Part shown: one piece after another, positions 5,899-10,274 of the stretch
Position numbering within the stretch: position 1 is the first letter of the stretch
Layout: each line of letters starts with the position of its first letter
Source of the DNA: an uncultured Sutterella sp.
Lineage (GTDB): Bacteria; Pseudomonadota; Gammaproteobacteria; Burkholderiales; Burkholderiaceae_F
Assembly (NCBI GenBank): GCA_900770335.1
Contig: CAAGKD010000040.1
Coordinates: forward strand, 1 to 10,274
Direction: 5' to 3'
Length of the DNA: 10,274 nucleotides
Position numbers and translations under genes: made by a program
Notes under the pieces: model-generated
Database searches by the model: none
Seen by the model: the letters and a program-made list of their open reading frames with translations, nothing else
Told to the model about the DNA's origin: nothing

Positions 5899-8800
5899 TC
5901 ACACGCTCTGCGCGGCGTATCTCAGCGTGCGGCCGACGCCGCCGGCCATCGTGCGGGCGAGCGCGGCATGCTCGCGCGAGACGCCCCGGCTGACGGAGGC
6001 GGAGTCCGAGGTCGTGCGCACGGACACCTCCGTGAGGCGGAAGTCGCTCGCCCGGAGGCGGCCCTTGCTCGCGACGGCGCGCTCGACGCCCGAGCGCGTG
6101 AGCTCGCGCCTCACCGAAAGCGTGAAGTCTCCGCTGATCCGGCCGAGCGCGATGTCCCGCGCGACGTCCCGGCGCGTCGCCGCCGGGACGCCGAGCCTTT
6201 CGAGCGCCTCGAGGGCCTGGTCCGCGTCGTCGGGCGCCGAGAAGGCGACCGTGCGGGTGCGCGACGCGCTCGTGACGCGGTTGTCGGCGCTCGAGCGCGT
6301 CTTCTCCCTGCGCTCGGAGAACTGCAGCTCGAGGAGGGTCTTTTCGCCGGAATTGAGGTCCGAGGCCTTCTCGGCGGCCTCGGAGAGACCCGAGACGGCC
6401 GCGTTGAGCGGGTCGACGCGCGTGTTCGCAAGCCGATCAACCGTCCGGACCGTCGAGGCGGCGTCCTCGAGCTTTTCGACGACGGAGTCGGGCGCGATCT
6501 GATAGGACGCCGAGACGCTCATCCTCCCCGAGAGCGTCGCCGCGCGCGAGACCGCCGCCGCGTCGCGCAGGGTTTCGATCGAGGCGGAGCCGGCGAGCTC
6601 AAGCCCGAAGGAGGCGGAGGCCCAGTCGTCGTCCTCCTCGTCGTCCTCGTCCTCCGCCGCATCCGCCTTGCCTGCGGCGTCCGCTGCGGTCGAATTGACG
6701 GCGGGCTGCGTCGCCGGGGCGTCCTTGTCGTCCTGCGCAAGCCCCGAAACCGAGATCGACGCCTCGATGGAGAGCTCGCCCTCGACGCTCACGAGGCTCG
6801 CCCGCCGGATTTCGCCCGAGGCGGGCAGGAGCCCCGCGGCCTGCGGGGCGTCGCCCGCGAGGAGCGCCGTGAGAAGGCGCTCGCACGCCGCATCGTTCCT
6901 GAAGGTGATCTCGCAGCCCGTGCCGATGCCGCCCGAGATCTTCGCGCCGGCCTCGAAGAGATCGAGAAGCCCTTCGATCGCGGCGCAGGCCGAGGCCGAG
7001 CGTGTGCGAAGGAGCGTCATGCGAAGGGCTCCGTCGCCGTCGCGCCGCACGGCGACGCCGTTGCGCACGGCCGCGGAGAGCCCCGCGGAGACCTCGATCG
7101 AGCCGCTCTCGAACACCGGGAAGGTGAGCGAGGCTTCGCGATCCGCTGAAAGCGTGAGCGTCGCGCCGGGATCCTTCATGCCGTCAACAAGGTCGTGCAC
7201 GACGCTCTTGAACGCGCCCGCGCGGATGAGGGCGCGCATCTGCGAGGGCGTCTGAAGCCGCGTCGCCGCCTCGCGGAATGCGAGCTCGGCCTTCGCGCGG
7301 GTGTTTTTCTGGAGCGCCGTGAAATAGTCGGGCCCCATCGAGCCGATCGCCTTCATGAGGAAGGGCTTTGCGACGCCCTCTTCGAGGCCGAGCCTGCGCG
7401 CGTGGTCAAGCGCCTTCGAAAAGAGCGGGCCGGCTCCCGGCGACCTGCTCTCGCGCTCCGCCTTGAGAACGTCCTCGAGCGAGCCCGCATCGGGCCCGAG
7501 CGAGAGAAAGGCGTGGCAGAGCGAAAGCTCGACCGTGCGGTCGACCGCGTCGAGAACGCGCGAGGAGAAGAACCGCGTCGAGGAGGCGAGCGTCGCCTCG
7601 GCCTGCTCGAGCGCATTGCGGCGCTCGAGCGCGGCGATCTCCGCGGCGTCGTTCTGGCGGCCCGCCGCGCCCGCTCTGCCGGCGAGCTGGGTCTGCAGGC
7701 GCTGGCGCAGCGCTGCGAGCGGGGAGTCCGGATTCGTCTTGAGGTCCTTCTTTGCGGCGTGCGTGAGCGTCATGCCGATTTTTTGGTTCATTGCTTCGAC
7801 GCCTTCGTGCGATCTGAAGCCCTTGAAGAAGAGCACGGTCCGGGCCTTTTCGTCGGCGTTCGCCGCCTTGAGCATCCCGAGCATCCTTGCGCTGGCATCG
7901 TTGAAGGCCGCCTCGGTCGGGGCCCGGCGGAGCGCATCGATCAGGTCGGCGAAGTCCTTTGGGGCACCAGAAAGCGGGCCGGGGGCGCTTTTCCCCTCCA
8001 TTCGGCCGAGGTCCGCATGGCGCTGGAAGTCCAGCATCCTGATGAGCGCCTGCCGCTCGGTGAAGCCGGCGACGCCCTTTCCTTCGCCGAGCCCTTCGGG
8101 ATGCTCAAGAATCTCCTCGAGCAGCAGCACGCCCGTGGAGAGCATCGCGCCGCCGATTCCGCCCTCGAAGCCCTTGCCGATGACGAGCGCGCCATTCGTC
8201 CCCTCAACGGCCTCGGGGCGGAACTCGGAGAGCCGCCGGAGCATCTCCTGGCGTCCGGGATCCTTCAGAACGGCCTCCCTCGCCGCGGCGAGCGCGTCGG
8301 CATCCGCGTTCATCTTCAGCGCGTCCGCGACGAGATCGTCGGACTGCGCGCAAAAGCGCGCGATCTGAGCGGCTGCATCGGAGGAGGAGACGCCGGCCTG
8401 CGCCGAGCCCGTGAGCACGCGCAGCGCGTCGCGAAGCCGGTCGGGGACGCGCCTGGAATCCATCGCCCTGCCGATGGCGCTCCTCAAGGCCGTCGCCTGG
8501 CCTTCGTTCGCCTGCTCGCCCGTGACGGACCGGGCGTTGAGGAGGTTCCTGGAAATCCGCGTGAGCGCGGCGCCCGCGGCCCAGCGGTCGTCGCCCCGGG
8601 CGAGCCGCTCGCAGACCTCGAGCATGTCGCGGCCGGCCGTTCCATTGATGCCGCCGAAGCCCCGGGCGACGCGGGCCGCGTCGCGCCCGATCGAGGCGAG
8701 CGTGCGCGTGCTCGAGAGATTCGTGCCGAGCACGGACTCGAGGTTCGGGATGCTCTTGAAGGGTTCGGGAAGATCCGCGCGGAAATCCTCGAAGCTCCTC

Positions 8801-10274
8801 CCCTCGGCCTTGTCGAAGGCGAGGCGCGCGCGCAGGAGCGTGAGGTCGGCGCCGCTGAGCCGCAGCCGCTCCACGGTTCCGGCCGCCTGGCCGGGCGGGG
8901 ACTTGCGGTCCGCGGCCGCGGTGATGAGCAGGCGCAGAGCCTCGCCCGAGATGACCGACGGGTGCTCCCCTTCGACGCCGCCCATCGCCTTGATCGTTCC
9001 CTTCGAGAGAAGGGCGCCCGCAAGGGTCATGACGTTGCGGCGGGCGATGAGACTCGCCTGGCTCGCGTCGGCCTTTTCGATCGCCTCGGGCGAGCCGTCC
9101 GTCATCGCGCGGCGGATCGCGCCGAGCGCCTCGTCAAGGCCGGGCTCGGGAAGAAGGCGCCGCTCGAGCTCGCGCATCGCCTCCCCGGATGCGGGCGCAC
9201 CCTCGGCGAGCCCGCAGAGAATCTCCCCGGACATGCCCGTGAGGGCCCGGGCGAGTCCCGGCGCATGGCCTCCCGTCGAGAGCAGGCGCCGCAGGCCGCT
9301 TTTCGCCGAATCCGAGAGGCTCGACGTCCATGCGGCGTCGAGCGAGGCGAATTCAAGGGTCTCGAACCGCCGTGAGGCGGCCTCGAAGAGCGCGTCCATG
9401 TCCCTGCGGAACGCCTCGCGCTCTCCGGGAAGGAGCCGCATCTCGCCCTCGCGCATCAGGTCGGCCGTCGGAAGGTCGAGGAGCTCTTCGAACGTCATGG
9501 CCGGAATCCTGTCCGTCAGCGCCTTCATCCGATCCGAAAGGCCGGAGAGGATCCCCTTCGAGGCGGCGGAGAGCTTTCCCTCAAGCTCGGCGCGGGCGGC
9601 TTGGGAGAGATCCGTTGAAGCGCTGATGCGCTCGGCGCACTCGGCGAGCGAGGGCGCGTCAAGGCGCGTCGAGACGGCGTCCGAGATGCCCGCGGCGAAC
9701 TCTTCGATGAAGGTCTGCTGCGCAAGGTTGAGGAGGCGCTCCTTCACTTCGGCGAGCTGAGTGTCGGAAAGATTCGGGTTGAAGCCCTTGGCGAGTCCGT
9801 CGATGTGCTTGTGAATGTCATCCCGGATGCCGCCGAGGTCCTTCGATGCGGCATGGTCGCGGCCGATGCGCTCGGTGATTGATTCGATGAAGCGCTCCTC
9901 GTGCCTGGCGGCTCCGGCGCGCAGGCCGCGTGCGCCCGCGTCGAGCATGCCGGCCTCGCGGTCGAGGGCGGCGGAGAGCTTCGCCGGCAGGCGCGAGCGG
10001 TCGAGCTCGGAGAGCTCCCGGCTTGCCGCCTCAAGGGATGCCGCGCTGCGGCCGGAGGCTTCGGAGAGCGCCGCTGCGTCGCTGAGCTTGCGCGCGGCGG
10101 CGGCGGCTGAGGCGAGCTGCCCGCTGAGGCGCGCGAGCTTGTCCGCATCGCCCGCGAGGCACTTGCCGGAGGCTTCGGAAAAGCGTTCAAGAAGCTTCGA
10201 CGCCCCGGCCGCATCGTCTGCGATGCGCCCCGCCGCGCCCTCCTTGCGAGCGGCGGCGGCCGCCGCGTCAGATC
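5899..10274 (-). CDS. Very large uncharacterised protein, helical with strand-rich C-terminus (5' end outside window)
   Basis: I do not recognise this protein. The frame is open from the TGA at 5899 to the right edge, giving at least 1457 codons. Residues below are numbered from the in-frame ATG at 9948, and 108 more codons lie upstream. Those codons keep the same GC-rich third positions and helical Ala/Leu/Ser/Glu composition, for example LSEASGRSAASLEAASREL. The gene therefore almost certainly starts outside the window, although GAGG precedes the ATG at 9948. Residues 1 to about 900 look almost wholly alpha-helical, with amphipathic and short coiled-coil-like stretches. I see no membrane segment or known enzyme motif. 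From about 925, strand-like stretches alternate with helices, such as SGSIEVSAGLSAAV, GELSIEASISVSG and SGRMSVSASYQI. An acidic run lies at 1099-1108 and a long helix at about 1155-1200. It ends RYAAQSV. Cysteines are few. A secreted effector, toxin-like or structural protein is possible; none is demonstrated. Confidence 0.85.
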   Translation of the reverse strand, partial: SDAAAAAARKEGAAGRIADDAAGASKLLERFSEASGKCLAGDADKLARLSGQLASAAAAARKLSDAAALSEASGRSAASLEAASRELSELDRSRLPAKLSAALDREAGMLDAGARGLRAGAARHEERFIESITERIGRDHAASKDLGGIRDDIHKHIDGLAKGFNPNLSDTQLAEVKERLLNLAQQTFIEEFAAGISDAVSTRLDAPSLAECAERISASTDLSQAARAELEGKLSAASKGILSGLSDRMKALTDRIPAMTFEELLDLPTADLMREGEMRLLPGEREAFRRDMDALFEAASRRFETLEFASLDAAWTSSLSDSAKSGLRRLLSTGGHAPGLARALTGMSGEILCGLAEGAPASGEAMRELERRLLPEPGLDEALGAIRRAMTDGSPEAIEKADASQASLIARRNVMTLAGALLSKGTIKAMGGVEGEHPSVISGEALRLLITAAADRKSPPGQAAGTVERLRLSGADLTLLRARLAFDKAEGRSFEDFRADLPEPFKSIPNLESVLGTNLSSTRTLASIGRDAARVARGFGGINGTAGRDMLEVCERLARGDDRWAAGAALTRISRNLLNARSVTGEQANEGQATALRSAIGRAMDSRRVPDRLRDALRVLTGSAQAGVSSSDAAAQIARFCAQSDDLVADALKMNADADALAAAREAVLKDPGRQEMLRRLSEFRPEAVEGTNGALVIGKGFEGGIGGAMLSTGVLLLEEILEHPEGLGEGKGVAGFTERQALIRMLDFQRHADLGRMEGKSAPGPLSGAPKDFADLIDALRRAPTEAAFNDASARMLGMLKAANADEKARTVLFFKGFRSHEGVEAMNQKIGMTLTHAAKKDLKTNPDSPLAALRQRLQTQLAGRAGAAGRQNDAAEIAALERRNALEQAEATLASSTRFFSSRVLDAVDRTVELSLCHAFLSLGPDAGSLEDVLKAERESRSPGAGPLFSKALDHARRLGLEEGVAKPFLMKAIGSMGPDYFTALQKNTRAKAELAFREAATRLQTPSQMRALIRAGAFKSVVHDLVDGMKDPGATLTLSADREASLTFPVFESGSIEVSAGLSAAVRNGVAVRRDGDGALRMTLLRTRSASACAAIEGLLDLFEAGAKISGGIGTGCEITFRNDAACERLLTALLAGDAPQAAGLLPASGEIRRASLVSVEGELSIEASISVSGLAQDDKDAPATQPAVNSTAADAAGKADAAEDEDDEEDDDWASASFGLELAGSASIETLRDAAAVSRAATLSGRMSVSASYQIAPDSVVEKLEDAASTVRTVDRLANTRVDPLNAAVSGLSEAAEKASDLNSGEKTLLELQFSERREKTRSSADNRVTSASRTRTVAFSAPDDADQALEALERLGVPAATRRDVARDIALGRISGDFTLSVRRELTRSGVERAVASKGRLRASDFRLTEVSVRTTSDSASVSRGVSREHAALARTMAGGVGRTLRYAAQSV
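6625..6654 (-). other. Acidic low-complexity run within the large unknown protein
   Basis: Ten consecutive acidic codons (EDEDDEEDDD, residues 1099-1108 from the ATG at 9948) arise from alternating GAC and GAG triplets. They follow an Ala/Asp/Thr-rich stretch and directly precede WASASFGLELAGSA. This looks like a flexible linker or insertion between two strand-rich segments. Such triplet runs can vary in length between strains. Confidence 0.7.

Noticed and set aside
5653..9760. Several long plus-strand open frames (5653-7149, 7195-9375, 8411-9760) opposite the large gene
   Set aside because: Their translations are Arg/Ala/Ser-rich without hydrophobic cores or motifs, and they lie antisense to a frame with consistent codon bias. 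I treat them as shadows.
9946..9948. The ATG at 9948 as the true start of the large gene, since GAGG precedes it
   Set aside because: The 108 upstream codons in frame have no stop, keep GC-rich third positions, and encode helical sequence of the same character as the rest. The GAGG is easily produced by Glu/Arg codons.

Overview
This is a GC-rich bacterial window in which every gene I can support lies on the minus strand. A TonB-dependent outer-membrane receptor, a FecCD-type permease and a Fur-box-like promoter point to a Gram-negative bacterium. Strong GC bias at third codon positions suits a high-GC Pseudomonadota member. A betaproteobacterium such as a gut Sutterella-like lineage would fit, but that is a guess and not something the sequence proves.

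Layout, in transcription order (right to left). (1) From the right edge to 5899 runs the 3' part of one very long gene. At least 1457 codons are visible and its start lies outside the window. It encodes a mostly helical protein with a strand-rich C-terminal third that I do not recognise. (2) A 252-base spacer (5647-5898) holds an inverted repeat and a weak promoter candidate. (3) 5646-3520 encodes a 708-residue fused NDP-forming acyl-CoA synthetase of the acetate-CoA ligase (ADP-forming) type. A convincing intrinsic terminator follows at 3423-3458. (4) A 248-base spacer (3272-3519) holds that terminator and a sigma70-like promoter covered by a Fur box. (5) That promoter drives an iron-siderophore uptake operon: TonB-dependent receptor (3271-1178), FatD/CeuB/YclN-like permease (1163-42), and the first 15 codons of a further gene that overlaps the permease stop by ATGA and runs off the left edge. 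It is probably the second permease.

How the genes work together: the receptor would bring a ferric siderophore, most likely catecholate, across the outer membrane, and the permease pair would carry it across the inner membrane. The ATPase and binding protein are expected further left. Fur would repress the operon when iron is plentiful. The acyl-CoA synthetase is a separate metabolic unit interconverting an acyl-CoA and a free acid with ATP or ADP. The large unknown protein is the least ordinary part: cytosolic or secreted, long, helical, with an acidic linker and strand-helix-strand units near its end.
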